The notes under the pieces were generated by a model. That model was not told the DNA's origin. It worked only from the letters and a program-made list of their open reading frames with translations, and made no database searches. Positions 52,332-61,653 of a stretch of DNA of 64,000 nucleotides are shown here, in pieces (within the stretch, counting starts at the first letter, position 1; each line of letters begins with the position of its first letter). This stretch comes from Rhizobium mongolense USDA 1844 (GTDB lineage: Bacteria; Pseudomonadota; Alphaproteobacteria; Rhizobiales; Rhizobiaceae): contig NZ_ATTQ01000005.1 in NCBI RefSeq assembly GCF_000419765.1, positions 62,001-126,000 on the forward strand, written 5' to 3'. A program made the translations under genes and the position numbers.

Positions 52332-53345
52332 TCAGAAGCCGAGGAGTACTGCCTTGCCCTTCATCCTGCCGCTCTCGACCATCGAATGCGCCTTCTTCAT
52401 ATTGGCCGCATTGATCGCGCCGAGGTTTTGGCTGAGTGTCGTGCGGATATTGCCGGCATCGACAAGCTCCGACACTTTGTTGAGGAGGTTATGCTGCTCG
52501 ATCATATCGGGCGTCGAAAAGAGCGGCCGTGTGAACATCAGCTCCCAATGCACCGAAACGGCTTTGCGCTTGAAGGGCACGACGTCGAGGAACTTCGGAT
52601 CGTCGATCAGCGCGAAACGGCCCTGCGGTGCGATCGCCTCGACGATGTCGGGGATATGGCTGTCGGTGTTGGTTGTCGAGAAGATGAAGCCTGGAGCCCC
52701 GATGCCGAGAGCCGCAACCTGCGGCGCGATCGGCTTCGAGTGATCGACGACGTGGTGCGCGCCAAGTTCCTTCACCCAGACCTGTGTTTCGGGACGGGAG
52801 GCGGTTGCAATGACTGTCAGATCGGTCAGCGCGCGGGCGATCTGGATGGTGATCGAGCCGACGCCGCCGGCTCCGCCGATGACGAGGAGAGCGCGAGCAG
52901 CGCCCGGCACCGCGTCCTGAACCTTCAGTCGGTCGAACAGTGCTTCATAGGCGGTGATCGAAGTCAGCGGCAGTGCGGCGGCGGCGGCGAAATCGAGGCT
53001 CTTCGGCTTGCGGCCAACGATGCGCTCGTCGACGAGATGGAATTCTGCGTACGTGCCCGGGCGATTGATCGCACCGGCATAGTACACTTCGTCTCCGGGC
53101 TTGAAGAGCGTGACATCCGGACCCACGGCCTTGACGATGCCGGCTGCGTCCCAGCCGAGAACCTTCACTTCATCTGCCGGTGGTGCCGAATGTGCCCGCA
53201 CTTTCACATCGACCGGATTGACGGAGACGGCCTTGATCTCGACGAGCAGGTCATGCCCGGTCGCCTCCGGAACCGGCAGGTCGACATCGATCAGCGAGGT
53301 CTCGGCGGAAATGGGCTGCGGGATCTTGTAGGCGATGGCGCGCAT
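52332..53345 (-). CDS. Zinc-independent quinone oxidoreductase-like alcohol dehydrogenase (MDR)
   Basis: 337 residues of the medium-chain dehydrogenase superfamily. An N-terminal GroES-like domain (KAVSVNPVDVKVRAHSAPPA, VLGWDAAGIVKAVGPDVTLF) is followed by a nucleotide-binding domain with ALLVIGGAGGVGSITIQIAR. The catalytic zinc ligands of true alcohol dehydrogenases are missing, which fits the ZADH/quinone oxidoreductase branch that reduces quinones or enones with NADPH. A GGAGG site precedes the ATG at 53345. It is divergent from an HxlR regulator that probably controls it, perhaps in response to electrophiles. Confidence 0.9.
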   Translation of the reverse strand: MRAIAYKIPQPISAETSLIDVDLPVPEATGHDLLVEIKAVSVNPVDVKVRAHSAPPADEVKVLGWDAAGIVKAVGPDVTLFKPGDEVYYAGAINRPGTYAEFHLVDERIVGRKPKSLDFAAAAALPLTSITAYEALFDRLKVQDAVPGAARALLVIGGAGGVGSITIQIARALTDLTVIATASRPETQVWVKELGAHHVVDHSKPIAPQVAALGIGAPGFIFSTTNTDSHIPDIVEAIAPQGRFALIDDPKFLDVVPFKRKAVSVHWELMFTRPLFSTPDMIEQHNLLNKVSELVDAGNIRTTLSQNLGAINAANMKKAHSMVESGRMKGKAVLLGF

Positions 53346-53418
53346 GGAAACCTCCTATGTTCGTTGCACAGAGGCTAGATGCGTCTTATGTTCAAAAACT
53401 GCAAGAATGCACAAATTC

Positions 53419-53446
53419 GGTACATAGTACCAAAAAGGATACTGTA
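53419..53446. promoter_or_regulatory. Candidate HxlR operator
   Basis: GGTACATAGTACC (53419-53431) is a palindrome, and its right half pairs again with GGATACTGTA (53437-53446) across AAAAA. The site is in the divergent gap and touches the ribosome-binding region of the HxlR gene, fitting autorepression and control of the oxidoreductase gene. Confidence 0.5.
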
Positions 53447-53448
53447 AA

Positions 53449-53841
53449 ATGTCGTTGCCCCGCGCCAAGCTGACGAAGAATTTCCCCGGCTGTCCGGTCG
53501 AGGCGACGCTGGGCCATCTTGATGGAAAATGGAAAGGCGTCATCCTGTTCCACCTCATGGACGGAACGTTGCGCTTCAACGAATTGCGCCGGAAGCTCCC
53601 GGCGGTGACGCAGCGCATGCTGACCAAGCAGCTGCGGGAACTGGAAGAATCCGGCCTCGTCTCGCGCACGGTCTATCCAGTCGTGCCGCCGCGTGTGGAA
53701 TATGCGCTGACGCCGCTTGGCGAAACGTTGAAGCCGGTCATCCGGGCACTGGCGGCCTGGGGCGAAGAATATGTCTTCTGCCGCCCGGAAGGCCACGAAC
53801 TGCGCGATCCTTCATGCGCGCCGGCCGCGCTCCAGGTGTAG
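53449..53841 (+). CDS. HxlR-family transcriptional regulator
   Basis: 130 residues. A single winged-helix domain has the family pattern [20 protein letters not shown], then [20 protein letters not shown] and [20 protein letters not shown]. The conserved N-terminal Cys (FPGCPVEAT), a redox or electrophile sensor in relatives such as HypR and YodB, is present at residue 12. The gene is divergent from the quinone oxidoreductase gene, matching the usual HxlR layout. Its coding end overlaps the convergent MFS gene by 30 bases. Confidence 0.9.
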   Translation: MSLPRAKLTKNFPGCPVEATLGHLDGKWKGVILFHLMDGTLRFNELRRKLPAVTQRMLTKQLRELEESGLVSRTVYPVVPPRVEYALTPLGETLKPVIRALAAWGEEYVFCRPEGHELRDPSCAPAALQV

Positions 53842-55029
53842 CGAGGCGGCGTAGACGAAGAGGCCGAACAAGGACAGCACGGCGCCGACATAGCCCGTTG
53901 CCGCAAAGCCGTAGCCCCAGGCGATCACAAGGCCACCGAGCCAGGCGCCGAGTGCATTGGCGATGTTGAAGGCAGAGTGGTTTGAGGCGGCGGCAAGCGT
54001 TTGCGCATCGGCGGCGACGTCCATCAGCCGCGTCTGCAGCGCAGGACCAGCCGCAAAGCCGCAGCCGACGAGGAACACGCAGATCGCCAGCATAATGGGG
54101 CTTGATGCCGTTAGCGAAAACAGCGTCAGCACAACGATGTTGAAGACCAGCGAGCCGCCGATCGTTCCCATGATCGATTTGTCGGCGAGCCATGAGCCGA
54201 CGATGTTGCCGGCATTCATGCCGACGCCGAAGAGGACCATCATAACGGCCACCATGCTCTCCGGCAGCATCGCGACCTTCATGGTCGTGCCGGCGATATA
54301 GCTGAACATCGCGAACATGCCGCCATAGCCGACGGCTGCGATGCCGAGCGTCAAGAGCACCTGCGGACGCTTGAAGGCGCCGAGCTCGCGCAGGAAGCTG
54401 GCACCGTCCGCGACCTGGTCGCGCGGCACGTAGTACCAGATGAGCGCCACGGTCACGAGGCCGATGACGCCGACGGAGGTGAAGGCGACGCGCCAGTCGA
54501 GCGACTGGCCGAAGAAGGTAGCGAGTGGCGTGCCGAGCAGGGTTGCGATCGTCAGACCCAGCATCACCCGGCCGACGGTTCGTGCTCGCTTGTGCACTGG
54601 CACCATCGAAGCAGCGACAATCGCGGCGACGCCGAAATAGGCGCCGTGAGGCAGGCCGGTGATGAAGCGCGTCACGGTGAAGCTCTCGAAGGTTGGGGCC
54701 AGTGCGCTCAAGATATTGCCGACCGCGAAAATGCCCATCAACAGCAGAAGCAGTGAGCGGCGTGTCATCTTGGCGGCGAGGACCGCAATCACCGGTGCGC
54801 CGATGACAACGCCGAGCGCATAGGCGCTAATGACGTAACCCGCCTGCGGGGTCGTGACCGAAAACGTGTCCGCCACATTCGGCAGCAGGCCCATAATGGC
54901 GAATTCGCCGGTGCCGATGCCGAAGCCGCCGCAGGCGAGCGCCAGCTGCACCAGGGCGATCGCCATCGGCGAGGGGGCTTCGCAAGCCGGACTGGAATCG
55001 ATGGAATCGTCTACGGCGATCTGGCTCAC
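53812..55029 (-). CDS. MFS transporter, AraJ/drug-efflux type
   Basis: 405 residues with twelve membrane helices. The N-terminal pattern [20 protein letters not shown] and [20 protein letters not shown] is that of the arabinose-efflux/DHA1 group. The motif-A loop is [17 protein letters not shown], and helix 4-5 reads [21 protein letters not shown] chose the GTG start at 55029 ([11 protein letters not shown]) because AGGAG lies six bases upstream; the longer frame to 55122 has no such site. The substrate is unknown. Its 3' end overlaps the convergent HxlR gene. Confidence 0.87.
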   Translation of the reverse strand: MSQIAVDDSIDSSPACEAPSPMAIALVQLALACGGFGIGTGEFAIMGLLPNVADTFSVTTPQAGYVISAYALGVVIGAPVIAVLAAKMTRRSLLLLLMGIFAVGNILSALAPTFESFTVTRFITGLPHGAYFGVAAIVAASMVPVHKRARTVGRVMLGLTIATLLGTPLATFFGQSLDWRVAFTSVGVIGLVTVALIWYYVPRDQVADGASFLRELGAFKRPQVLLTLGIAAVGYGGMFAMFSYIAGTTMKVAMLPESMVAVMMVLFGVGMNAGNIVGSWLADKSIMGTIGGSLVFNIVVLTLFSLTASSPIMLAICVFLVGCGFAAGPALQTRLMDVAADAQTLAAASNHSAFNIANALGAWLGGLVIAWGYGFAATGYVGAVLSLFGLFVYAASLHLERGRRA

Positions 55030-55343
55030 GCGAGCTCCTGAGGCATGTCTGCAGGGCAAACCATCCGAAGAGCAAGCGCTGAGGCGGATGTCGGCCGTTC
55101 TATGGCGGGAGACGGAGAACAAGCGTCTCCATCATTGAAATCATGGGTGAACGCGCCATCAACGTCGAGTGCGTTTTTCGCAGTGCAGCGTCCTGCTATG
55201 TGCATACGTGCATTGCAATATTTCCGCTTGGACGCCTCGCAGATACGTCGGTCTCAGGCATGCCGCGCTTGAAAACGAAGAGGGTCCAACCATCTTAAGG
55301 GGCACTGAACTGAGACGCCACGACGCGAGGAACGGCACGCCTG
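55030..55343. promoter_or_regulatory. 314-base divergent region with TGCANTGCA boxes
   Basis: GCAGTGCAGC (55181-55190) and TGCATTGCA (55210-55218) match the box pair at 38866-38892 in the same orientation. An additional TGCATACGTGCA overlaps at 55202-55213. No gene is visible. Promoters for both divergent genes are expected here. Confidence 0.4.
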
Positions 55344-56288
55344 ATGAAGCTTGTAGGTTTTTTCAATAAAGACGGTGGTACCTTCCGCACCACCGATATG
55401 GAGGCCTACGAAAAGCGGGCAGAGGCGACTTTCCGGGAAGCGGGACATGATTTCGAGGCCATCGTCTTTTCCGGCAAGGAGATCGTTCCCGCGATGGAGC
55501 GGGCCGCCCGGCGCGACGATATCGACGGCATCGTTGCGGGCGGCGGCGACGGCACGATTTCGGCAGCGGCCTCGATTGCCTGGAAGAACGGCGTCGCCCT
55601 CGGTGTGGTACCGGCCGGAACCATGAACCTCTTCGCCCGCTCGCTGAAAGTGCCGCTCGATATCTGGCAGGCGTTGGATGTGTTGGCCACCGGCGAGGTC
55701 GATCATGTCGACATTGCAAGCGCCAACGGTCGGCCCTTTATCCATCAGTTCTCGGCAGGGCTTCATGCGCGCATGGTGCGATACCGCAACTCCTTCAGCT
55801 ATCGCTCCCGTTTCGGCAAGATGCGCGCCAGCGTCCGCGCAGCCTTCGGCGTGGTGCTCAACCCGCCGGAATTCGAAGTCGAATTCCAGGCGCTCGGCGT
55901 GCGCGAGACGCGCCGCGTATCGGCCGTTTCGGTCTCCAACAATCCCTTCGGCGAGAACGCGCTTCTTTACGCCGATAACCTGCGTAGCGGCGAGCTTGGC
56001 TTCTACACTGCAAAACCACTGAAGCCGATCGGCGTCGCCCGTCTTGCCGTCGATATGCTGCGGGGCAAGGTACGCGAAAATGCCGATGTGATGGTCATGC
56101 ATCCGGCCGAAGTACATCTGCATTTCCCGAAGCTGAGGGCAAAGGCCAATTGCGTCATGGATGGCGAGCTTTTGCCGCTCGAACGCGACATTTCCATCAA
56201 GCTGCATCCCGAAGAGCTGAAGGTGCTGGTCAAGCAGGGCCTTGCCGCGCAGGTCAATGAGGCCGAGCGGCGGGAGCCTGCGGCTTAG
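55344..56288 (+). CDS. Diacylglycerol kinase-family lipid kinase-like protein
   Basis: 314 residues. The catalytic signature IDGIVAGGGDGTISAAASIA (GGDGT motif) and VALGVVPAGTMNLFARSLKV are typical of the LCB5/YegS/DagK family, whose members phosphorylate diacylglycerol, sphingoid bases or related lipids. A beta-rich C-terminal domain follows. No membrane segment is present. GAGGAACG precedes the ATG. The last 35 bases overlap the 3' end of the convergent cyclase gene. The lipid substrate is not predictable. Confidence 0.88.
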   Translation: MKLVGFFNKDGGTFRTTDMEAYEKRAEATFREAGHDFEAIVFSGKEIVPAMERAARRDDIDGIVAGGGDGTISAAASIAWKNGVALGVVPAGTMNLFARSLKVPLDIWQALDVLATGEVDHVDIASANGRPFIHQFSAGLHARMVRYRNSFSYRSRFGKMRASVRAAFGVVLNPPEFEVEFQALGVRETRRVSAVSVSNNPFGENALLYADNLRSGELGFYTAKPLKPIGVARLAVDMLRGKVRENADVMVMHPAEVHLHFPKLRAKANCVMDGELLPLERDISIKLHPEELKVLVKQGLAAQVNEAERREPAA

Positions 56289-57120
56289 TTTGCCTCTTCA
56301 CGCCAGCATCGGCCCAGTCGCATTGGAATGCCAGCACGGGCTTCGAAAATCCTTTCAAACGCCGGCGCGTCGCATGAGTGAAGAGATCAGCGGTGCCGTA
56401 CTCCCGAAAAATGTTCTCCGACACGAGGATATGGTCGCTGGAGGCGGCCGCGCACAAGCGTGCTGCAAGCTGCACAGTGCAGCCGAACAGGTCGTTGCTG
56501 TCTTCGACGGGCTCGCCGCAATCCAGTCCGATGCGAACATGAAGCGGCTCAGGATTTCCGCGGTTGTAACGTTTGAATTCCTGCTGGATCGTCCTGGCGC
56601 AATCGACGGCTGCGGCTGTCGAGGCGAATGTCGCCATGATGCCGTCGCCGGTGTGCTTTACCTCGCGGCCTGAAGAGTGGCTGAGGCATCTGTGCACGAT
56701 CGAGTCGTGCGCCCTGACCAGTTCGGTCGCCATGCGGTCGCCAAGGCGCGATGTCATCGCGGTCGAGCCGACGATGTCGGTGAACAGGATGGCCCGGTGG
56801 CCGGAATCCACCTCACCTGAGGCTTGACCGGGCGCCGGCTCGGGGTCGTGAATTCGGCCAAGAAACGCCTCGACCGCCGACAACGCGACCTCGACAACCT
56901 CGCCGGCGACGAAGCCGTGCGCTTCGCGGTGCACGCATTGAGCGGTTTCCGCGTCGGGCGCGTCCATGAGGCAAAATGCGGTCCCACGCCGCTGGTCGAA
57001 CCAGTAGGTGAGGAACTTAACGCCATACCGGTCCTGGATCTCGAGATCCTTGCGATGGGCCTCGGCAACGTCGGCGGCTGTCGTTCCCGTGAGTTCATGC
57101 CGGTCCATGAAGATAGCCAT
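56254..57120 (-). CDS. DUF4242 domain fused to a class III nucleotide cyclase
   Basis: 288 residues. The N-terminal 85 residues (MAIFMDRHELTGTTAADVAE, AHRKDLEIQDRYGVKFLTYW, TAFCLMDAPDAETAQCVHRE) are a DUF4242 module, a small ferredoxin-like domain whose Streptomyces relative binds nickel. The rest is a cyclase domain with ILFTDIVGSTAMTSRLGD, REVKHTGDGIMATF and LFGCTVQLAARLCAAA. The transition-state Asn of the VNxAAR motif is Gln here. A strong AAAGGAG site fixes the start. It suggests a cytosolic cyclase gated by a metal or small ligand. Confidence 0.87.
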   Translation of the reverse strand: MAIFMDRHELTGTTAADVAEAHRKDLEIQDRYGVKFLTYWFDQRRGTAFCLMDAPDAETAQCVHREAHGFVAGEVVEVALSAVEAFLGRIHDPEPAPGQASGEVDSGHRAILFTDIVGSTAMTSRLGDRMATELVRAHDSIVHRCLSHSSGREVKHTGDGIMATFASTAAAVDCARTIQQEFKRYNRGNPEPLHVRIGLDCGEPVEDSNDLFGCTVQLAARLCAAASSDHILVSENIFREYGTADLFTHATRRRLKGFSKPVLAFQCDWADAGVKRQTKPQAPAARPH

Positions 57121-57215
57121 TTGCGCGCTCCTTTCGGAAACCTCCGCCTACAGGAAGTTTCATTCTACGACTTGGACACCGCCCGGTCCACCTTTGAGAT
57201 GGCTGCCAGCAGGCC

Positions 57216-58571
57216 TTAGACGCGCGGCAGATAGGTCCGGTAGTCGAAGTCCGAGACTGTGCGCAGATAGGTGATGGCTTCCTTGTATTTGGTGTCGCCG
57301 TAGAGCTTCCGATAGCGCTCGCCGAAGATATCGGCGATGAAGGGCGATGCGCGAAAGGCTTCCACCGCCGTCAGGAAATCATGCGTCAGCCGCGCCGTGT
57401 TTTCCGGCACATGCGACGGCGTCGTCTCCTCACCGGGGTCGAGATCGTCGTCGAGGCCAAGCAGCATGCCGCCGAGGATGGCGGCCAGCAGCAGGTAAGG
57501 ATTGGCATCTGCGCCGGCGACGCGATGCTCGATGCGCGCTGCCGGACCGGACGTATCCGGGATGCGGATCGCCGTGCCGCGATGGCCGGTACCCCAAGTG
57601 AGGTCGATTGGCGCAAAGGAGCCCGGCTGGAAGCGGCGGTAGGAATTGGCGAAAGGCGCAAAGATCAGCTGCGCCTCGCGCATCGTGTTCAGCAGTCCGG
57701 CGCAGACGGATTTCAGCCGTTTCGGCTCGCCGCCCTTCGCATCGAGGATATTGCGGCCCTCCCTGTCGATGACGCTCGCATGCACATGCAGGCCTGAGCC
57801 GGCATGTTGGGAATAGGGCTTGGCCATGCAAGTCGATTTGAGGCCGTGCTTGCGGGCGGCCTGTTCGACGATGCGCTTCAGGTAAATGCAGTCGTCAGCG
57901 GCAGCCAAGGCATCCGGCCGATGCAGCAGGTTGATTTCGAATTGCCCAGGCCCGAACTCGGCCGTCGTCGCCTCCGCAGGCAGGTTCTGCGCCTTGGCAT
58001 AGGCGCGCACCGTCTGCAGGTAATCGTCGAGCGCATCGACGGCGCTCATGTCGTAGAGCTGGAAGCCGTTCGGCTCTCCGCGATAGGTCAGGCTTTTCGG
58101 CGGCGAGGGATGGCCGGTATCGCGCCAGTCCTGTTCCATCACATAGAATTCGAGTTCCGTCGCGACGACCGGCGTGAGGCCGCGCTCTTCGTAGCGCTTC
58201 AGGACCGCCGCCAGGATCGCTCGCGGATCCATGAAGCTCGGGCTGCCGTCGAATTCGTGCATCGTCGCCAGCACCTGCATGGAGCCTTCCGGCGCCGCCC
58301 AGGGCATCGGCGCAAGGCTGCGCTCATCGGCGATGCAATTGCCGTCCGGATCGCCGATCGTCAGCGACAGGCCGGTTATGTGGTCGTTATCGTCGCCCCA
58401 GATATCGAGCGACTGCGTCGAGGAGGGGAGACGCACCTCGCCTTCCCAGATTTTCTTCTGGGCATCCAGCGGGATCTGCTTGCCGCGCAAATCCCCGTTC
58501 ATGCCGACCAGCAGGATTTCGATCCTCGGTTCGCCTGTCGCAGCTTTGCCATGCATGATGTCAGCCGTCAT
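57216..58571 (-). CDS. Glutamine synthetase-family ligase (gamma-glutamylpolyamine synthetase-like)
   Basis: 451 residues, shorter in its N-terminus and different in its core from GlnA. It contains VVATELEFYVME, AEFGPGQFEINLLHRPDALA, GSGLHVHASVIDREGRNILD, RRFQPGSFAPIDLTWGTGHR and ADANPYLLLAAILGGMLLGL, the metal- and ATP-binding motifs of the GS fold. This PuuA/GlnA-like branch ligates glutamate to amines such as putrescine. The ATG at 58571 is preferred over the TTG at 58601. It is divergent, by 83 bases, from a class III aminotransferase gene, which supports a role in polyamine use. Confidence 0.85.
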   Translation of the reverse strand: MTADIMHGKAATGEPRIEILLVGMNGDLRGKQIPLDAQKKIWEGEVRLPSSTQSLDIWGDDNDHITGLSLTIGDPDGNCIADERSLAPMPWAAPEGSMQVLATMHEFDGSPSFMDPRAILAAVLKRYEERGLTPVVATELEFYVMEQDWRDTGHPSPPKSLTYRGEPNGFQLYDMSAVDALDDYLQTVRAYAKAQNLPAEATTAEFGPGQFEINLLHRPDALAAADDCIYLKRIVEQAARKHGLKSTCMAKPYSQHAGSGLHVHASVIDREGRNILDAKGGEPKRLKSVCAGLLNTMREAQLIFAPFANSYRRFQPGSFAPIDLTWGTGHRGTAIRIPDTSGPAARIEHRVAGADANPYLLLAAILGGMLLGLDDDLDPGEETTPSHVPENTARLTHDFLTAVEAFRASPFIADIFGERYRKLYGDTKYKEAITYLRTVSDFDYRTYLPRV

Positions 58572-58654
58572 GATCTTGAAAATCCCCGCGGACAAGGCCA
58601 AGGTCGTAGCTCATTGAGACGGGCCTTTCAATCTCCGCAGGTGTTTTGCAAATC

Positions 58655-60022
58655 ATGTCCGATACTTACCAGCGCTCAAATCTCGCCGCCATCGATGCCG
58701 CCCACCATCTGCATCCCTTCTCCGACATGAAGAAGCTGAATGCCGACGGCACGCGCATCATCCAGCGCGGCGAGGGTGTCTACATCTGGGATAACCACGG
58801 CAAGAAGTATCTGGATGGTTTTGCCGGGCTCTGGTGCGTCAATATCGGCTACGCCCGCAAAGAAATCACCGATGCCGTCGCGCGGCAGATGAACGAGCTG
58901 CCTTACTACAACACCTTCTTCGGCACGACGAGCGCGCCGACGACGCTGCTTGCGGAAAAGGTGACCGCGCATGCCGGCCCGCGCTTCAACCATGTCTTCT
59001 TCACCGGCTCCGGCTCAGAGGCCAACGATACCTGGTTCCGCATGGCGCGCGTCTATTGGAGTGCAGTCGGCAAGCCTTCGAAGAGGATCGTGATCGCCCG
59101 TAAGAACGGCTACCACGGCTCGACGGTTGCCGGCGCCAGCCTCGGCGGCATGAAATATATGCATGAGCAGGGCGACCTGCCGATCCCCGGCATCGTCCAT
59201 ATCGGCCAGCCTTATTGGTACGGCGAGGGCGGCGACCTCTCGCTCGCCGAATTCGGCCTTAAGGCTGCCCGCGAACTGGAGGCGAAGATCGATGAGCTCG
59301 GCGAGGAGAATGTCGCCGCTTTCGTCGCAGAGCCGGTGCAGGGTGCGGCCGGCGTCATCATCCCGCCCGAGACCTATTGGCCGGAGATCGACCGCATCTG
59401 CAAGGCGCGCAACATCCTGCTCGTTGCCGACGAAGTCATCTGCGGCTTCGGCCGTCTCGGCGAATGGTTCGGCCATCAGCATTTCGGCGTCGAGCCAGAT
59501 CTGGCGCCGATCGCCAAGGGTCTCTCATCGGGCTACCTGCCGATCGGTGGCCTGTTAGTCAGCGGTCGCATCGCCGATGTGCTGATCAACGAGGTCGGCG
59601 ACTTCAACCACGGCTTCACCTATTCCGGCCATCCGGTCTGCGCTGCCGCGGCGCTGGAGAACCTGCGCATCATCGAGGACGAAAAGCTGGTCGAGCGCGT
59701 CCGCGGCGACATCGGTCCTTATTTTGCCAAAGCCTGGGGTGCTCTCGGCGACCATGACCTTGTTGGCGAAGCGGTGAGTATCGGCCTGATGGGCGGCCTG
59801 CAGCTCACTGCCGATAAGAAGACGCGCACCCGATTCGAAAAGCCCGACGCGGTCGGAGCGCTCGTCGGCAACCATGCACTCGCGAACGGCCTCGTGCTGC
59901 GGGCCACTGGCGACCGCATGCTGGCGTCCCCGCCACTTGTCATCACTCATGACGAGGTGGACGAAATGGCGCGGATCGCAAAGATCGCGCTGGATGCCGC
60001 GTGGAAGGAACTGAAAATCTAA
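58655..60022 (+). CDS. Class III PLP-dependent aminotransferase (putrescine/polyamine-pyruvate type)
   Basis: 455 residues. PLP-binding region FFTGSGSEANDTWFRMARVY, YHGSTVAGASLGGMKYMHEQ, the Asp in ILLVADEVICGFGRLGEWFG and the Schiff-base lysine in LAPIAKGLSSGYLPIGG (near residue 287) are present. The sequence resembles SpuC-type putrescine- or polyamine-pyruvate aminotransferases. Divergent from a glutamine-synthetase-like ligase, so the two form a likely polyamine or omega-amine catabolic locus. The substrate cannot be fixed from sequence alone. The 3' end overlaps the convergent glycosyltransferase gene by 4 bases. Confidence 0.88.
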   Translation: MSDTYQRSNLAAIDAAHHLHPFSDMKKLNADGTRIIQRGEGVYIWDNHGKKYLDGFAGLWCVNIGYARKEITDAVARQMNELPYYNTFFGTTSAPTTLLAEKVTAHAGPRFNHVFFTGSGSEANDTWFRMARVYWSAVGKPSKRIVIARKNGYHGSTVAGASLGGMKYMHEQGDLPIPGIVHIGQPYWYGEGGDLSLAEFGLKAARELEAKIDELGEENVAAFVAEPVQGAAGVIIPPETYWPEIDRICKARNILLVADEVICGFGRLGEWFGHQHFGVEPDLAPIAKGLSSGYLPIGGLLVSGRIADVLINEVGDFNHGFTYSGHPVCAAAALENLRIIEDEKLVERVRGDIGPYFAKAWGALGDHDLVGEAVSIGLMGGLQLTADKKTRTRFEKPDAVGALVGNHALANGLVLRATGDRMLASPPLVITHDEVDEMARIAKIALDAAWKELKI

Positions 60023-61527
60023 TCCGCGGGCGCGACCCACGCGTAGCCGAAACGATAGGAATCGCCGTTGCGGGCGTAGTAATACGGAACCTCGATCGTC
60101 GAAACCTCGGGCGCGATGCTGCCGAGCTCCGGCACCGATCTCAGCCACTCGGCCGCTTTGGCGGGCAGGGCATTGCCTTGTGCAGTGTTTAGCGGCCAGA
60201 CAACGAGCAGCGGGCGCTGCTTCGAGATCGAGACCGTAGGCTTGAACCCTGGATAGTCTGTTGAAATCACGGTCGCCGGAAGAAGGTCCTTCCGCAAGTT
60301 CCCCGCAAGCAGGCTGCCTTCCGCAAGAATAGCGGCAGGCTCGCCCTGTTGCCGCAGCGCTGCGGCGAGCTGAGCGTAGGGCACGTTCAAACGCTCGTAA
60401 TCGCCGTTCAAAGTGGCAGCTGCAATGCGTCCGAAGAGAATACTTGGAACGGCGATCATGATTATCGCGACGATCGGCAGGAGGCGGCGCAAAGGATTTA
60501 GAACCGCAACATTCGATGCCTCGATCTTCAGACAAAGGTAAAGCGGGAAGATGAAGAGGAGCGGCACCAGCCAGCGATCCTTGACATGGGCCGCTCCGCC
60601 GAAGACGACGAGAAGCAGGATGCCAAGGATGGAAAAAAGCATCATGCGCTCGACGAGCTGCGTCCACTCCGACCTGCCGGAGAAGGCCGAGAGAAACGGC
60701 TTGCCGAACGCGATCGCGAAGACAAGCAACGTGACGGCGCAAAAGCCAATCACTGCCAGAACGAGCAACCCTGAACCCATGGCGACCTGCACGACGTAGC
60801 TCGCATTGCCGCCGTCGGTCAGCTTTTGCAGTGTCCGGGCTGTTGCGAAGCCGAGATTGTCCTTCAGCCAGAAGAGATGCGGCAGTGCGATGACGAGGGC
60901 GGTGATTGTGGTCAGGGCAATGCGCCAGTCGAAGACGCGCTTGCGCATCTGCGGATCGAGCAGTGCCGCCAAGAGAGCCGAAGCGGGCAGAAGGCCGAAA
61001 TTATATTTGGACAGCAGGCCGATGCCGATGCCGACGCCGGTCACAAGATATGAGAGCACATCCGGCTTTTTGAGCGATCGGATAAATCCGTAGAGGAAGA
61101 CGCAGCCGGAGAAGAACACCGCGACCGTATGCGTCAGGTCGCGCTGCATTTCGAATGCGACCTGCGGAAGCGTCAGGAGCCCGAGCGTTGCGACCACCGC
61201 AAGCGTGCTGTTCTTCAGGATCATCCGTGCTGTCAGGCCGTAAATCAAGTAGGATGTGAAGAGCAGCGCATTCTTGACGACGGCAAGCGAAAGCAGCGAC
61301 ACACCGCTGATCGAAAAGGCGGCATATTGCAGCCAGTTATAGAAAGGCGGCTGCGGGCCATAACCGGCGGCAAGCCATTGCGAGCGGAAGGCCTGCTCGG
61401 CTTCGTCGAGCCCGAGTGTCGGCGGCATCGCGACGCGAACGGCGATCTGTACGAGAAAATATGCGGCAAGCACAGCGAAAAACCACCGCATGTCGACGTT
61501 GCGGGCCTTGTCCATGTCCTCGTTCAT
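60019..61527 (-). CDS. ArnT/GT83-like polyprenyl-phosphate-sugar glycosyltransferase
   Basis: 502 residues with about eleven membrane helices. The first periplasmic loop carries MPPTLGLDEAEQAFRSQWLA, in which the acidic pair DE is the expected catalytic/metal site of GT39/GT83 enzymes. GPQPPFYNWLQYAAFSISG follows. A periplasmic C-terminal domain comes after the last helix (IISTDYPGFKPTVSISK region). These enzymes move a sugar from a lipid carrier to lipid A or LPS core; in Rhizobium the Rgt enzymes add galacturonic acid this way. It is downstream of a DPM1-like GT2 gene that could make its donor. The start is taken at 61527 (GGAAATGAA upstream). Confidence 0.82.
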   Translation of the reverse strand: MNEDMDKARNVDMRWFFAVLAAYFLVQIAVRVAMPPTLGLDEAEQAFRSQWLAAGYGPQPPFYNWLQYAAFSISGVSLLSLAVVKNALLFTSYLIYGLTARMILKNSTLAVVATLGLLTLPQVAFEMQRDLTHTVAVFFSGCVFLYGFIRSLKKPDVLSYLVTGVGIGIGLLSKYNFGLLPASALLAALLDPQMRKRVFDWRIALTTITALVIALPHLFWLKDNLGFATARTLQKLTDGGNASYVVQVAMGSGLLVLAVIGFCAVTLLVFAIAFGKPFLSAFSGRSEWTQLVERMMLFSILGILLLVVFGGAAHVKDRWLVPLLFIFPLYLCLKIEASNVAVLNPLRRLLPIVAIIMIAVPSILFGRIAAATLNGDYERLNVPYAQLAAALRQQGEPAAILAEGSLLAGNLRKDLLPATVISTDYPGFKPTVSISKQRPLLVVWPLNTAQGNALPAKAAEWLRSVPELGSIAPEVSTIEVPYYYARNGDSYRFGYAWVAPAD

Positions 61528-61653
61528 TTCATTTCCGTTCAAGCCAGACATAGCCGAGCGCAAAGGTGTTGCCGCGCTTGCCGAAATGGAACCGGAGCGC
61601 CAGCGAGCCGATCGCGTCTGGTTCGATGCCGCAGCGAGTTGCCCCGCCGCCTC

